Source: Flavobacteriaceae bacterium
Lineage (GTDB): Bacteria; Bacteroidota; Bacteroidia; Flavobacteriales; Flavobacteriaceae
Direction of reading: 5' to 3'
Length of the DNA stretch: 64,000 nt
NCBI GenBank assembly: GCA_013001285.1
Contig: JABDMU010000035.1
Span: forward strand, 43,059-107,058
Every line of letters starts with the position of its first letter. Within the stretch, counting starts at the first letter, position 1. Below the pieces are notes generated by a model, which ran no database searches, was not told where the DNA came from, and saw only the letters and a program-made list of their open reading frames with translations. Positions 43,996 through 53,291 of this stretch are shown piece by piece. Position numbers and translations under genes: made by a program.

Positions 43996-44298
43996 ATGAA
44001 AGTAAACACGCAATCAGTTAATTTCAACGCAGACCGAAAATTAATCGATTTCATTCAAAAACGAATGGATAAGTTAGATCAATATTATGACAAGGTAATT
44101 AAATCTGATGTGTTTTTAAAAGTTGAGAACACTAGTGACAAAGCCAATAAAATTTTTGAAGCAAGAGTGCATGTGCCAGGTGATAGCTTCGTTGTAAAAA
44201 AAGTTTGTAAGTCGTTTGAAGAGGGAACAGATTCAGCCGTAAATTCCTTAGAAAGACAGCTAAAAAAACGTAAAGAAAAATTAAGAGCACATTTGTAA
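43996..44298 (+). CDS. hpf: Short ribosome hibernation-promoting factor (HPF/RaiA family)
   Basis: The 100-aa protein MKVNTQSVNFNADRKLIDFI with QKRMDKLDQYYDKVIKSDVFLKVE shows the beta-alpha-beta-beta-beta-alpha S30AE fold and the basic C-terminus (RQLKKRKEKLRAHL) of the short form. It binds the 30S decoding region and promotes 100S dimers or inactive 70S in slow growth. It lies 27 nt after xerC and upstream of the tRNA-tuf cluster. Confidence 0.92.
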   Translation: MKVNTQSVNFNADRKLIDFIQKRMDKLDQYYDKVIKSDVFLKVENTSDKANKIFEARVHVPGDSFVVKKVCKSFEEGTDSAVNSLERQLKKRKEKLRAHL

Positions 44299-44319
44299 TA
44301 AATTATTTCAAAAAATGTT

Positions 44320-44348
44320 TTGAATAAAAAAAATAATCAATACATTTG
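44320..44348 (+). promoter_or_regulatory. Promoter upstream of the tRNA-tuf operon
   Basis: TTG (44320-44322, within TTTTG), N18, TACATTTG (44341-44348) is a near-perfect -33/-7 promoter. A hairpin with T7 begins right at the expected start site. Confidence 0.75.
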
Positions 44349-44350
44349 CA

Positions 44351-44377
44351 GTCCGTTAGAAATAGCGGACTTTTTTT
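44351..44377 (+). terminator. Hairpin plus T7 directly downstream of the tRNA-tuf promoter
   Basis: GTCCGTTA-GAAA-TAGCGGAC is an 8-bp stem (one G-U) with a GNRA tetraloop, followed by seven T. It can end transcripts from hpf, but it also falls at +1 of the predicted promoter. Confidence 0.7.
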
Positions 44378-44397
44378 GTGTAAAAAAGTTTAAAAAA

Positions 44398-44471
44398 GCC
44401 GATGTAGCTCAGCTGGCTAGAGCAGCTGATTTGTAATCAGCAGGTCGTGGGTTCGAGTCCCTCCATCGGCT
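44398..44471 (+). tRNA. tRNA-Thr (anticodon TGT)
   Basis: The 74-nt cloverleaf has acceptor GCCGATG/CATCGGC, D-arm GCTC..GAGC, anticodon loop TTTGTAA (anticodon TGT) closed by GCTGA/TCAGC, and a T-loop with GTTCGAGTC. Discriminator T at 44471; CCA is not encoded. First gene of the tRNA-tuf cluster. Confidence 0.97.
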
Positions 44472-44618
44472 CTAAAAAGTTGAAAAACGCGAAGGACGTC
44501 AATTGCAATATGAATTAAAATTGACTTGGGACGAAAAGTTTATCCGGAGCGTAGTCGAAGAATGTCCCAGCATCGGCTCGAAAAAAGTTCTTTAAAAAGA
44601 GTGAATATTAAAAGTTAA
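44472..44618. other. Structured spacer between tRNA-Thr and tRNA-Tyr with a copy of the tRNA-Thr 3' end
   Basis: This 147-nt spacer has nested inverted repeats: GTCAATT (44498-44504) with AATTGAC (44519-44525), and GGGAC (44528-44532) with GTCCC (44564-44568). It contains a CGGAGCGTAGTCGAAG segment of a kind seen dispersed in flavobacterial genomes. At 44571-44579 it repeats CATCGGCTC, the last bases of tRNA-Thr plus one. No ORF is present. Confidence 0.6.
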
Positions 44619-44700
44619 GGGGAGATACTCAAGCGGCCAACGAGGACAGACTGTAAATCTGTTGGTTTTACCTTCGCAGGTTCGAATCCTGCTCTCCCCA
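44619..44700 (+). tRNA. tRNA-Tyr (anticodon GTA)
   Basis: 82 nt with the long variable arm of tRNA-Tyr. Acceptor GGGGAGA/TCTCCCC, anticodon loop CTGTAAA (GTA), T-loop GGTTCGAATCC, discriminator A. CCA is not encoded. Confidence 0.97.
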
Positions 44701-44735
44701 CATACTTTTAATAATTCGGATTAAAAATTTTAAAA

Positions 44736-44808
44736 GCGGGAGTAGCTCAGTTGGTAGAGCGTCAGCCTTCCAAGCTGAATGTCGCCGGTTCGAACCCGGT
44801 CTCCCGCT
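44736..44808 (+). tRNA. tRNA-Gly (anticodon TCC)
   Basis: 73 nt. Acceptor GCGGGAG/CTCCCGC, anticodon stem TCAGC/GCTGA with loop CTTCCAA (TCC), T-arm CCGGTTCGAACCCGG, discriminator T. Confidence 0.97.
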
Positions 44809-44818
44809 CAAAATTTTT

Positions 44819-44890
44819 GCCGGTGTAGCTCAGGGGTAGAGCGTTTCCTTGGTAAGGAAGAGGTCACGGGTTCAATTCCCGTCATTGGCT
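44819..44890 (+). tRNA. tRNA-Thr (anticodon GGT)
   Basis: 72 nt. Acceptor GCCGGTG/CATTGGC with two G-U pairs, anticodon loop TTGGTAA (GGT), T-arm CGGGTTCAATTCCCG, discriminator T. It precedes tuf by 62 nt. Confidence 0.96.
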
Positions 44891-44952
44891 CTAAGTATAG
44901 AAGAAAAATTGAACACTAATATTATTATATAACTAAGATTAAACTTTAAATC

Positions 44953-46140
44953 ATGGCAAAGGAAACTTTTGATCGTTCCAAACCGCACTTAAACATAGGT
45001 ACAATTGGACATGTTGATCACGGAAAAACAACCTTAACTGCTGCTATTACTACGGTTTTAGCAAATGCAGGATTATCTGAAAAGCGAGATTTCGATACGA
45101 TCGATAATGCTCCAGAAGAAAAAGAAAGAGGTATTACAATTAATACATCTCACGTTGAATATTCAACCGAGAATCGTCACTACGCGCACGTTGACTGTCC
45201 AGGTCACGCCGATTACGTTAAGAACATGGTAACTGGTGCAGCCCAAATGGATGGCGCTATCTTAGTCGTTGCGGCTACTGATGGACCAATGCCACAAACA
45301 CGTGAGCACATCCTTTTAGGACGTCAGGTTGGAATTCCACGTATCGTTGTTTTCTTGAATAAGGTAGACATGGTTGATGATGATGAATTACTTGAACTAG
45401 TAGAGATGGAAGTAAGAGAATTACTTTCTTTCTATGAGTATGATGGTGATAACGGACCTGTAATTTCTGGGTCTGCTCTTGGTGCACTTAACGGTGAACA
45501 AAAATGGGTAGATACAGTAATGGAATTAATGGAAGCTGTTGATTCATGGATTGAATTACCAACAAGAGAAGTTGATAAGCCTTTCTTAATGCCAATTGAA
45601 GATGTATTCTCAATTACTGGTCGTGGAACGGTTGCAACTGGACGTATTGAAACAGGTGTTGCCAACACTGGTGATTCTGTAGACATCATTGGAATGGGCG
45701 CTGAAAAATTAACATCTACTATTACAGGAGTTGAAATGTTCCGTAAAATATTAGATAGAGGTGAAGCTGGTGATAACGTTGGTATCTTATTAAGAGGTAT
45801 CGAGAAAACTGACATTTCAAGAGGTATGGTAATCTGTAAAACAGGTTCTGTAACTCCTCACGCTAAATTTAAAGCTGAGGTGTATATCCTTAAGAAAGAA
45901 GAAGGTGGACGTCATACACCATTCCATAATAACTATCGTCCACAGTTTTACGTTCGTACAACTGACGTAACTGGTAATATTGCATTACCTGACGGCGTAG
46001 AGATGGTTATGCCTGGAGATAACTTGACTATTCATGTTGAACTTATCCAACCAATTGCAATGAACGTAGGTTTACGTTTCGCAATTCGTGAGGGTGGTAG
46101 AACAGTAGGTGCAGGTCAAGTAACTGAGATTTTAGACTAA
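44953..46140 (+). CDS. tuf: Translation elongation factor Tu
   Basis: The 395-aa GTPase brings aminoacyl-tRNA to the ribosomal A site. P-loop [10 protein letters not shown] (about 19-28), switch [14 protein letters not shown] (about 81-92), NKVDMVDD (G4) and domains II and III ([26 protein letters not shown] end) are intact. It lies in the tRNA cluster ahead of tRNA-Trp and secE, the usual Bacteroidota order. It is followed by a 12-bp stem-loop that may mark a processing point before tRNA-Trp. Confidence 0.99.
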   Translation: MAKETFDRSKPHLNIGTIGHVDHGKTTLTAAITTVLANAGLSEKRDFDTIDNAPEEKERGITINTSHVEYSTENRHYAHVDCPGHADYVKNMVTGAAQMDGAILVVAATDGPMPQTREHILLGRQVGIPRIVVFLNKVDMVDDDELLELVEMEVRELLSFYEYDGDNGPVISGSALGALNGEQKWVDTVMELMEAVDSWIELPTREVDKPFLMPIEDVFSITGRGTVATGRIETGVANTGDSVDIIGMGAEKLTSTITGVEMFRKILDRGEAGDNVGILLRGIEKTDISRGMVICKTGSVTPHAKFKAEVYILKKEEGGRHTPFHNNYRPQFYVRTTDVTGNIALPDGVEMVMPGDNLTIHVELIQPIAMNVGLRFAIREGGRTVGAGQVTEILD

Positions 46141-46163
46141 ACGCAGTTTTATAATATATAGTT

Positions 46164-46191
46164 AAGGTATTCCGATTTTTCGGAATGCCTT
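46164..46191 (+). other. Stem-loop between tuf and tRNA-Trp
   Basis: AAGGTATTCCGA-TTTT-TCGGAATGCCTT makes a 12-bp stem (one G-U). There is no T-run after it, so RNA processing or 3'-end protection of tuf is more likely than termination. Confidence 0.6.
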
Positions 46192-46202
46192 GACTTGTAT
46201 TT

Positions 46203-46275
46203 ACGGGTTTAGCTCAGTTGGTAGAGCACTGGTCTCCAAAACCAGGTGTCGGGAGTTCGAGTCTCTCAACCCGTG
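46203..46275 (+). tRNA. tRNA-Trp (anticodon CCA)
   Basis: 73 nt. Acceptor ACGGGTT/AACCCGT, anticodon stem CTGGT/ACCAG with loop CTCCAAA (CCA), T-arm GGGAGTTCGAGTCTCTC, discriminator G. Sits between tuf and secE. The bases TCAACCCG near its 3' end recur at 46329-46336. Confidence 0.97.
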
Positions 46276-46361
46276 CAAATTAAAAAAAGCGAGGCGAGAC
46301 GCCACCTCCGAGATGGTTTAGGAAGGCATCAACCCGAGTAAAAATTAATAATTAAACAACA

Positions 46362-46547
46362 ATGATCAATTATATTAAAGAATCATTTGAAGAATTGAAA
46401 AACCATGTAACATGGACAGGATGGGCAGAAGCTCAAAACTTGACCGTCATTGTTGCCATTTTTTCAATTATTTTTTCTTTAGCTATTTGGGGCGTGGATT
46501 CGGTGTTTGGAGAAGTAGTTAAAGCATATTTCAGTTGGTTAAGCTAA
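46362..46547 (+). CDS. secE: Preprotein translocase subunit SecE
   Basis: The 61-aa single-helix form begins MINYIKESFEELKNHVTWTG, with an amphipathic N-terminal helix and the conserved hinge TW. One membrane segment follows (about 28-45, LTVIVAIFSIIFSLAIWGV). It clamps SecY in the inner membrane. It is followed after 13 nt by nusG. Confidence 0.95.
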   Translation: MINYIKESFEELKNHVTWTGWAEAQNLTVIVAIFSIIFSLAIWGVDSVFGEVVKAYFSWLS

Positions 46548-46560
46548 ACAGTTCTAAAAG

Positions 46561-47118
46561 ATGACAGATACAGGTGTAGAAAAGAAGTGGTACGTTGTTA
46601 GAGCGGTAAGTGGTCAGGAGAATAAGATCAAGACCTATATTGAAAATGAAATTTCTAGATTAGGATTAGATGATTTTGTTGAACAAGTACTTGTGCCAAC
46701 AGAAAAAGTGATCCAGATTAGAAACGGAAAAAAAGTCAATAAAGAAAAGGTTTATTTTCCAGGGTACATTATGATAAAAGCTAATTTAAGCGGGGAGATC
46801 CCTCATATCATAAAATCGATAACAAACGTCATTGGATTTTTAGGTGAAACTAAAGGTGGAGACCCTGTGCCATTAAGGCAATCTGAAGTGAATAGAATGC
46901 TTGGTAAAGTTGATGAACTGGCAGTAGAAGCAGATGCTAATGTTGCAATTCCATTTGTTGTTGGTGAAACCGTAAAAGTTATTGACGGTCCGTTTAACGG
47001 ATTTGACGGTACCATCGAAAAAATTAATGAAGAAAAGCGTAAGCTAGAAGTCATGGTGAAGATCTTCGGAAGAAAAACACCATTAGAATTAAGCTATATG
47101 CAAGTAGATAAAATTTAA
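46561..47118 (+). CDS. nusG: Transcription termination/antitermination protein NusG
   Basis: The 185-aa protein has the NGN domain (KKWYVVRAVSGQENKIKTYIENEI at about 8-31; KKVNKEKVYFPGYIMIKA) and a C-terminal KOW domain (VGETVKVIDGPFNGFDGTIEKINEEKRKLEVMVKIFGRKTPLEL, about 135-178). It binds RNA polymerase to suppress pausing and links it to Rho or to ribosomal protein uS10. Confidence 0.97.
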   Translation: MTDTGVEKKWYVVRAVSGQENKIKTYIENEISRLGLDDFVEQVLVPTEKVIQIRNGKKVNKEKVYFPGYIMIKANLSGEIPHIIKSITNVIGFLGETKGGDPVPLRQSEVNRMLGKVDELAVEADANVAIPFVVGETVKVIDGPFNGFDGTIEKINEEKRKLEVMVKIFGRKTPLELSYMQVDKI

Positions 47119-47140
47119 TAAGTGTTACAAAAATCGATAG

Positions 47141-47162
47141 GTTTTAGGCTTCCAACTAAAAC
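47141..47162 (+). other. Stem-loop in the nusG-rplK gap
   Basis: GTTTTAG-GCTTCCAA-CTAAAAC forms a perfect 7-bp stem 25 nt before the rplK ATG. This is where an L1-binding leader element of the rplK-rplA operon would be expected, but I cannot match it to the known L1 target. Confidence 0.4.
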
Positions 47163-47187
47163 ATATTCAAATTTTTAAAATTAAATA

Positions 47188-47628
47188 ATGGCAAAAGAAA
47201 TAGGTAAAGTAGTTAAACTACAAGTTAGGGGAGGTGTCGCGAATCCGTCGCCACCGGTTGGACCCGCTTTAGGTGCTGCTGGAGTTAATATCATGGAGTT
47301 TTGCAAGCAGTTTAATGCAAGAACCCAAGATAAACAAGGTAAAGTATTACCAGTTGTTATTACAGTTTATAAAGACAAATCGTTTGACTTTATCGTAAAA
47401 ACTCCTCCAGCTGCTGTACAATTATTGGAAGCGGCCAAAGTAAAAAAAGGTTCTGGTGAGCCTAATAGAGTTAAAGTTGCAAAAGTGACTTGGGATGATG
47501 TAAGAAGCATCGCCGAAGACAAAATGCAAGATTTAAATGCATTTACTGTTGAGTCTGCCATGAAAATGGTAGCAGGTACTGCAAGATCTATGGGCATAAC
47601 TGTTAAAGGTGGACAATCACCTAACTAA
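47188..47628 (+). CDS. rplK: 50S ribosomal protein uL11
   Basis: The 146-aa protein shows [35 protein letters not shown] (about 10-44) and C-terminal rRNA-binding [19 protein letters not shown]. It builds the GTPase-associated centre at the stalk base with uL10. It is followed by rplA after 17 nt. Confidence 0.98.
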   Translation: MAKEIGKVVKLQVRGGVANPSPPVGPALGAAGVNIMEFCKQFNARTQDKQGKVLPVVITVYKDKSFDFIVKTPPAAVQLLEAAKVKKGSGEPNRVKVAKVTWDDVRSIAEDKMQDLNAFTVESAMKMVAGTARSMGITVKGGQSPN

Positions 47629-47645
47629 TCTAAATATTTTTTGAA

Positions 47646-48335
47646 ATGGCAAGATTAACAAAGAAACAAAAAGAAGCTGTAGAGAAGATTGATAAGACCA
47701 AGCTTTACAGTGTAGAAGAGGCTTCACAATTAATTAAGGACATCACAAACGTTAAGTTTGATGCATCAATAGATTTGGCAGTGCGCTTAGGCGTCGACCC
47801 AAAGAAAGCTAATCAAATGGTAAGAGGGGTTGTAACCCTTCCACATGGGACTGGTAAAGATGTGAAAGTTTTAGCATTAGTGACACCTGATAAAGAAGAT
47901 GAAGCAAAAGCAGCTGGTGCTGATTATGTTGGATTAGACGAATACCTTGATAAAATTAAAGGTGGTTGGACTGATGTTGATGTGATCATTACAATGCCAA
48001 GTGTTATGGGGAAATTAGGACCTTTGGGCCGTGTTTTAGGACCAAGAGGATTAATGCCTAACCCAAAAACAGGTACAGTAACAATGGATGTTGCTAAAGC
48101 CGTTGGCGATGTGAAAGCTGGTAAGATTGATTTTAAAGTTGACAAAACAGGAATTGTACATGCCTCAATTGGTAAGGCATCTTTTTCGGCAGATAAAATT
48201 GCTGGAAATGCACAAGAATTACTGACAACTTTAATGAAATTGAAACCAACTTCATCAAAGGGAACGTACATGAGAAGTGTTTTCATATCAAGTACAATGA
48301 GCCCAAGTGTTGCAATTGATCCTAAATTCAGTTAA
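47646..48335 (+). CDS. rplA: 50S ribosomal protein uL1
   Basis: The 229-aa protein has typical segments [34 protein letters not shown] (about 38-71) and [16 protein letters not shown] (about 130-145). It forms the mobile L1 stalk beside the E site and is an mRNA-binding autoregulator of rplK-rplA in other bacteria. rplJ follows after 11 nt. Confidence 0.98.
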   Translation: MARLTKKQKEAVEKIDKTKLYSVEEASQLIKDITNVKFDASIDLAVRLGVDPKKANQMVRGVVTLPHGTGKDVKVLALVTPDKEDEAKAAGADYVGLDEYLDKIKGGWTDVDVIITMPSVMGKLGPLGRVLGPRGLMPNPKTGTVTMDVAKAVGDVKAGKIDFKVDKTGIVHASIGKASFSADKIAGNAQELLTTLMKLKPTSSKGTYMRSVFISSTMSPSVAIDPKFS

Positions 48336-48346
48336 AACTTTTTATT

Positions 48347-48868
48347 ATGACAAGAGAAGAAAAATCACAAGTAATTGAAGAGTTAACTGCTCAATTAAAG
48401 GATAATTCAAATATCTATTTAGCAGATATTTCAGGGTTAAATGCAGAAACGACTTCAAATTTAAGACGTGCTTGTTTTAAAGCAAATGTAAAATTAGCCG
48501 TCGTTAAGAATACCTTGCTTGAGAAAGCAATGGAAGCATCAGATAAAGAATTTGGTGAGTTACCTTCAATATTGAAAGGTAATACATCAGTTATGTATGC
48601 AGAAGCTGGGAATGCACCTGCTAAAGTAATTAAGGCTTTTAGAAAAAAATCTGATAAACCACTTTTAAAAGGTGCGTTTATTGAAGAAGCTATTTACTTA
48701 GGTGACGATCAGTTGGATATGTTGGTAGATATCAAATCGAAAGAAGAACTTATTGGCGAGATCATTACATTATTGCAATCGCCTGCTAAGAACGTTATTT
48801 CGGCCCTTCAATCTGGAGGTGGAAAAATATCAGGAATCCTTAAAACATTATCTCAAAAAGAGGGATAA
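48347..48868 (+). CDS. rplJ: 50S ribosomal protein uL10
   Basis: The 173-aa protein begins MTREEKSQVIEELTAQLKDN. It has the rRNA-binding domain (LRRACFKANVKLAVVKNTLLEKAM) and a C-terminal helix (EIITLLQSPAKNVISALQSG) that carries the bL12 dimers of the stalk. It precedes rplL by 64 nt. Confidence 0.97.
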   Translation: MTREEKSQVIEELTAQLKDNSNIYLADISGLNAETTSNLRRACFKANVKLAVVKNTLLEKAMEASDKEFGELPSILKGNTSVMYAEAGNAPAKVIKAFRKKSDKPLLKGAFIEEAIYLGDDQLDMLVDIKSKEELIGEIITLLQSPAKNVISALQSGGGKISGILKTLSQKEG

Positions 48869-48932
48869 TCAAATTAGTACGCACTTTTTAACAAACATAT
48901 TAAATTAAAAAAATTATTAAAACGATAGAAAA

Positions 48933-49316
48933 ATGGCAGATTTAAAAGAATTCGCAGAACAATTAGTAAACCTATCAGTTAAAGATGTAAATGAATTAGC
49001 TGGTATTTTAAAAGAAGAATATGGTATCGAACCTGCTGCAGCTGCAGTAGCTGTTGCTGCTGGTGGCGGAGCCGCTGGTGGTGGTGATGACGCTGGTAGT
49101 GAAAAATCAGAGTTCGATGTAGTACTTACAGCAGCTGGTGGCTCTAAATTAGCAGTTGTAAAATTAGTTAAAGAATTAACTGGTTTAGGATTAAAAGATG
49201 CTAAAGGTTTAGTTGATAATGCACCATCTCCAATTAAAGAAGGTGTTGCCAAAGACGAAGCTGAAGCGCTTAAAAAATCATTAGAAGAAGCAGGAGCTGA
49301 AGTTGAGCTTAAGTAA
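48933..49316 (+). CDS. rplL: 50S ribosomal protein bL12 (L7/L12)
   Basis: The 127-aa protein has an N-terminal dimerisation helix pair ([29 protein letters not shown]), an Ala/Gly hinge (about 34-52) and the C-terminal factor-binding domain ([41 protein letters not shown]). It recruits translational GTPases. A long stem-loop separates it from rpoB. Confidence 0.98.
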   Translation: MADLKEFAEQLVNLSVKDVNELAGILKEEYGIEPAAAAVAVAAGGGAAGGGDDAGSEKSEFDVVLTAAGGSKLAVVKLVKELTGLGLKDAKGLVDNAPSPIKEGVAKDEAEALKKSLEEAGAEVELK

Positions 49317-49339
49317 GCTCAGCTTAACCTACAAAATAT

Positions 49340-49386
49340 GGTTTAGGTCTGTCTCGAAACACTCGAGATAAGACCTAAACCCTTTT
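49340..49386 (+). terminator. Long stem-loop (attenuator-like) between rplL and rpoB
   Basis: GGTTTAGGTCT (49340-49350) pairs with AGACCTAAACC (49371-49381), and TCTCGA with TCGAGA extends the stem inside around a 5-nt loop. A short CTTTTGTG tail follows. A partial terminator or RNase III site here would lower rpoBC expression relative to the ribosomal proteins, as known from E. coli. Confidence 0.65.
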
Positions 49387-49447
49387 GTGTATATAAACAC
49401 ATTATATACATACGTTTATTTTTTTTTAATTAAAATCTCGTCCGTCG

Positions 49448-52400
49448 ATGTTAGCAAAACAAGCTGAAAGATTAAACTTCTCATCAATTGTGAATAGAAC
49501 GGAGTATCCTGATTTCCTGGATATTCAAATAAAATCCTTTCAGGATTTTTTCCAGTTAGAAACGAAGTCAGAAGAAAGAGAAGATGAAGGCCTTTACAAT
49601 ACCTTCATGGAAAACTTCCCAATTACAGATACTCGTAATCAATTTGTACTTGAATTCTTAGACTACTTTATCGATCCACCACGTTACAGCATTCAAGAAT
49701 GTATCGAAAGAGGATTGACCTATAGCGTACCTCTGAAAGCAAGATTGAAATTATACTGTACTGATCCAGAACATGAAGATTTTGAAACCATCGTCCAAGA
49801 TGTTTATTTAGGAACTATCCCTTACATGACGCCAAGTGGTACTTTTGTTATCAATGGAGCCGAACGTGTGGTAGTTTCGCAATTACACCGTTCACCTGGT
49901 GTATTCTTCGGACAGTCATTTCACGCAAACGGTACAAAATTGTATTCGGCACGTGTGATACCTTTTAAAGGATCATGGATCGAATTTGCAACAGACATCA
50001 ACAGTGTGATGTATGCTTATATCGATAGAAAGAAAAAATTACCTGTTACAACACTCTTTAGAGCAATTGGCTTCGAACGTGATAAGGATATCCTTGAGAT
50101 CTTCGACCTTGCTGAAGAAATAAAGTCAACTAAAACAGGTCTAAAAAAATACCTCGGAAGAAAACTTGCAGCCCGTGTCCTTAAGACATGGCATGAAGAC
50201 TTTGTGGATGAAGATACTGGTGAAGTTGTTTCTATTGAGCGTAATGAGATTGTCCTTGATAGAGATACTGTGCTCGACAAGGAACACATTGAAGAGATTT
50301 TAGAGTCTGGCTCTAAAACCATTCTACTTCACAAAGAAGATAACCATATGGCTGATTATGCGATCATCCATAATACGCTTCAAAAGGATCCAACAAACTC
50401 CGAAAAAGAAGCAGTAGAACATATTTATCGTCAACTACGTAATGCCGAACCGCCTGATGAAGAAACAGCGCGTGGTATTATCGACAAATTATTCTTTAGT
50501 GATCAACGTTATAATCTTGGTGAAGTTGGTCGTTATAGAATGAATAAGAAACTAGGTCTTGATATCGGAATGGACAAGCAAGTGCTTACCAAAGAGGATA
50601 TCATTACCATTGTAAAATATTTGATTGAGTTAATCAACTCTAAAGCTGAGATCGATGATATCGATCACCTGTCAAACCGTCGTGTACGTACTGTAGGTGA
50701 ACAATTATCTTCACAGTTTGGCGTAGGTTTAGCACGTATGGCAAGAACCATTCGTGAACGAATGAATGTAAGAGATAATGAAGTCTTTACGCCTATTGAT
50801 TTGATCAACGCAAAGACCTTGTCTTCGGTAATTAATTCGTTCTTCGGAACCAATCAGTTATCTCAATTCATGGACCAAACCAATCCTTTGGCCGAACTTA
50901 CGCACAAGCGACGTTTATCAGCTCTAGGGCCTGGTGGATTATCTCGTGAACGTGCAGGTTTTGAGGTTCGTGACGTTCATTATACGCACTACGGAAGACT
51001 TTGTCCAATTGAAACACCAGAAGGACCAAATATTGGATTGATCTCATCACTCTCGGTATATGCCAAGGTAAATTCAATGGGATTCATTGAAACACCTTAC
51101 AGAAAAGTTGAAAAAGGTGTGGTTGATATTAAAGGCGAACCAATTTATTTGAGCGCCGAAGAAGAAGAAGAAAAATTGATCGCGCAAGCAACGGTTGAGG
51201 TAAATGCTAAAGGTAAAATTCTTCATGATAAAGTAATTGCACGTCAAGAAGGTGATTTCCCTGTGATAGAACCAACAAATGTTGACTATACAGATGTGGC
51301 ACCAAATCAGATTTCATCAATTTCGGCTTCTTTAATTCCATTCTTGGAACATGATGATGCCAACCGTGCACTGATGGGATCAAACATGATGCGTCAAGCT
51401 GTACCATTGTTGCGCCCAGAAGCGCCTATCGTTGGTACTGGTTTAGAGCGTCAAGTAGCTTCAGATTCTAGAGTATTGATCAATGCTGAAGGTAATGGTG
51501 TTGTAGAATATGTTGATGCTAATGAGATCGTGATCAAATATGATCGTACCGAGGAAGAAGCAATGGTGAGTTTTGATGGCGATACAAAAACTTATGCCTT
51601 AACTAAATTTAGAAAAACCAACCAAGGAACCTCAATTAATCTTAAAGCCATTGTTAGAAAAGGCGATAAGGTTAAAAAAGGACAGGTTCTTTGTGAAGGC
51701 TATGCAACTCAAAATGGTGAGTTGGCCTTAGGTCGAAATATGAAAGTAGCCTTCATGCCTTGGAAAGGATATAATTTTGAGGATGCCATCGTGATCTCAG
51801 AAAAAGTTGTACGCGATGATATCTTTACCTCCATTCATATTGATGAGTATGCTCTTGAAGTAAGAGATACGAAATTAGGTAATGAAGAATTAACTAATGA
51901 CATTCCAAATGTTTCTGAAGAAGCCACTAAGGATCTTGATGAACATGGAATGATTCGTATTGGGGCTGAGATCAGTCCTGGTGATATTCTTATTGGTAAG
52001 ATCACGCCAAAAGGTGAAAGTGATCCAACACCTGAAGAAAAATTATTACGTGCCATATTTGGTGATAAAGCTGGAGATGTGAAAGATGCATCTTTAAAAG
52101 CTTCGCCTTCATTACATGGTGTTGTTATTGACAAGAAATTATTTGCTCGTGCAATTAAGGATAAACGTAAACGTGCTAAGGATAAAGAAGATATCGCACA
52201 ATTGGAAGATATCTATGATAAGAAGTTTGATGAGCTAAAGAATGTTTTAATCGAAAAACTCTTTGGGATCGTTGGCGGAAAAACGGCGCAAGGTGTCTTT
52301 AACGATCTTGGGGAAGAAGTGTTCCCTAAAGGAAAGAAATTTACCTTAAAAATGTTGAATGCCGTTGATGATTATGCGCATTTAGTATCTGGTAAATGGA

Positions 52401-53260
52401 CGACCGATAAGCATATCAATAAATTGGTTTCTGAGTTGATCCATAATTACAAGATCAAGGAAAATGATCTTCAAGGATCTTTACGACGCGAGAAATTCAC
52501 AATTTCTGTAGGTGATGAATTGCCTTCTGGAATTATCAAGTTGGCTAAAGTTTATATCGCGAAGAAGCGTAAACTAAAAGTTGGTGATAAAATGGCTGGA
52601 CGTCATGGTAACAAAGGTATTGTTGCACGTATCGTTCGTCAAGAAGATATGCCGTTCCTAGAAGATGGTACTCCTGTTGATATCGTTTTAAATCCATTAG
52701 GTGTACCGTCGCGTATGAACATTGGTCAGATCTATGAAACCGTTTTAGGTTGGGCTGGACAAGACCTTGGAAGAACGTTCGCAACACCAATTTTTGATGG
52801 CGCATCTCTAGATCAGATCAACGAATTTACAGACGAAGCTGGAATACCGCAATTTGGTCACACATATCTCTATGATGGTGGAACTGGTAAGCGTTTTGAC
52901 CAGGCTGCGACCGTAGGGGTGATCTATATGTTGAAATTAGGACATATGGTTGACGATAAGATGCACGCACGTTCAATAGGACCTTATTCATTAATTACGC
53001 AGCAACCATTAGGTGGTAAAGCACAATTTGGTGGTCAGCGTTTTGGTGAAATGGAAGTTTGGGCACTTGAAGCATATGGTGCATCAAGTACCTTACGTGA
53101 GATCTTAACTGTGAAATCCGATGATGTTATTGGTAGAGCTAAAACTTACGAAGCTATCGTGAAAGGCGAACCAATGCCTGAACCTGGATTACCAGAATCT
53201 TTCAATGTATTAATGCATGAATTGAAAGGACTCGGATTAGATATTAGATTAGAAGAATAG
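49448..53260 (+). CDS. rpoB: DNA-directed RNA polymerase beta subunit
   Basis: The 1270-aa protein is complete. The rifampicin region [40 protein letters not shown] is present with the residues of the sensitive type (Asp of FMDQ, His of HKRR, Ser of LSALG). The catalytic-core region [12 protein letters not shown] and the C-terminal [27 protein letters not shown] (clamp/switch) are intact. It assembles with RpoC, RpoA and sigma. rpoC follows after 31 nt. Confidence 0.99.
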   Translation: MLAKQAERLNFSSIVNRTEYPDFLDIQIKSFQDFFQLETKSEEREDEGLYNTFMENFPITDTRNQFVLEFLDYFIDPPRYSIQECIERGLTYSVPLKARLKLYCTDPEHEDFETIVQDVYLGTIPYMTPSGTFVINGAERVVVSQLHRSPGVFFGQSFHANGTKLYSARVIPFKGSWIEFATDINSVMYAYIDRKKKLPVTTLFRAIGFERDKDILEIFDLAEEIKSTKTGLKKYLGRKLAARVLKTWHEDFVDEDTGEVVSIERNEIVLDRDTVLDKEHIEEILESGSKTILLHKEDNHMADYAIIHNTLQKDPTNSEKEAVEHIYRQLRNAEPPDEETARGIIDKLFFSDQRYNLGEVGRYRMNKKLGLDIGMDKQVLTKEDIITIVKYLIELINSKAEIDDIDHLSNRRVRTVGEQLSSQFGVGLARMARTIRERMNVRDNEVFTPIDLINAKTLSSVINSFFGTNQLSQFMDQTNPLAELTHKRRLSALGPGGLSRERAGFEVRDVHYTHYGRLCPIETPEGPNIGLISSLSVYAKVNSMGFIETPYRKVEKGVVDIKGEPIYLSAEEEEEKLIAQATVEVNAKGKILHDKVIARQEGDFPVIEPTNVDYTDVAPNQISSISASLIPFLEHDDANRALMGSNMMRQAVPLLRPEAPIVGTGLERQVASDSRVLINAEGNGVVEYVDANEIVIKYDRTEEEAMVSFDGDTKTYALTKFRKTNQGTSINLKAIVRKGDKVKKGQVLCEGYATQNGELALGRNMKVAFMPWKGYNFEDAIVISEKVVRDDIFTSIHIDEYALEVRDTKLGNEELTNDIPNVSEEATKDLDEHGMIRIGAEISPGDILIGKITPKGESDPTPEEKLLRAIFGDKAGDVKDASLKASPSLHGVVIDKKLFARAIKDKRKRAKDKEDIAQLEDIYDKKFDELKNVLIEKLFGIVGGKTAQGVFNDLGEEVFPKGKKFTLKMLNAVDDYAHLVSGKWTTDKHINKLVSELIHNYKIKENDLQGSLRREKFTISVGDELPSGIIKLAKVYIAKKRKLKVGDKMAGRHGNKGIVARIVRQEDMPFLEDGTPVDIVLNPLGVPSRMNIGQIYETVLGWAGQDLGRTFATPIFDGASLDQINEFTDEAGIPQFGHTYLYDGGTGKRFDQAATVGVIYMLKLGHMVDDKMHARSIGPYSLITQQPLGGKAQFGGQRFGEMEVWALEAYGASSTLREILTVKSDDVIGRAKTYEAIVKGEPMPEPGLPESFNVLMHELKGLGLDIRLEE

Positions 53261-53291
53261 ACAATAATAAATTCATTATCACCCATATATT

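Noticed and set aside
45432..45815. 127-codon open frame antisense to tuf
   Set aside because: Shadow of a highly codon-biased gene; no independent evidence of coding.
48917..49252. 111-codon open frame antisense to rplL
   Set aside because: Arises from the Ala/Gly hinge codons read backwards (Pro/Ala/Thr/Ser runs); rplL is certain.
50830..50950. Rifampicin-resistance substitutions in rpoB
   Set aside because: The Asp, His and Ser positions of the rifampicin pocket read as the sensitive type.
51835..52134. Antisense open frames within rpoB and rpoC (for example 51835-52134, 55046-55333)
   Set aside because: All are inside conserved coding sequence, Ser/Leu/Ile-rich shadows without start signals.
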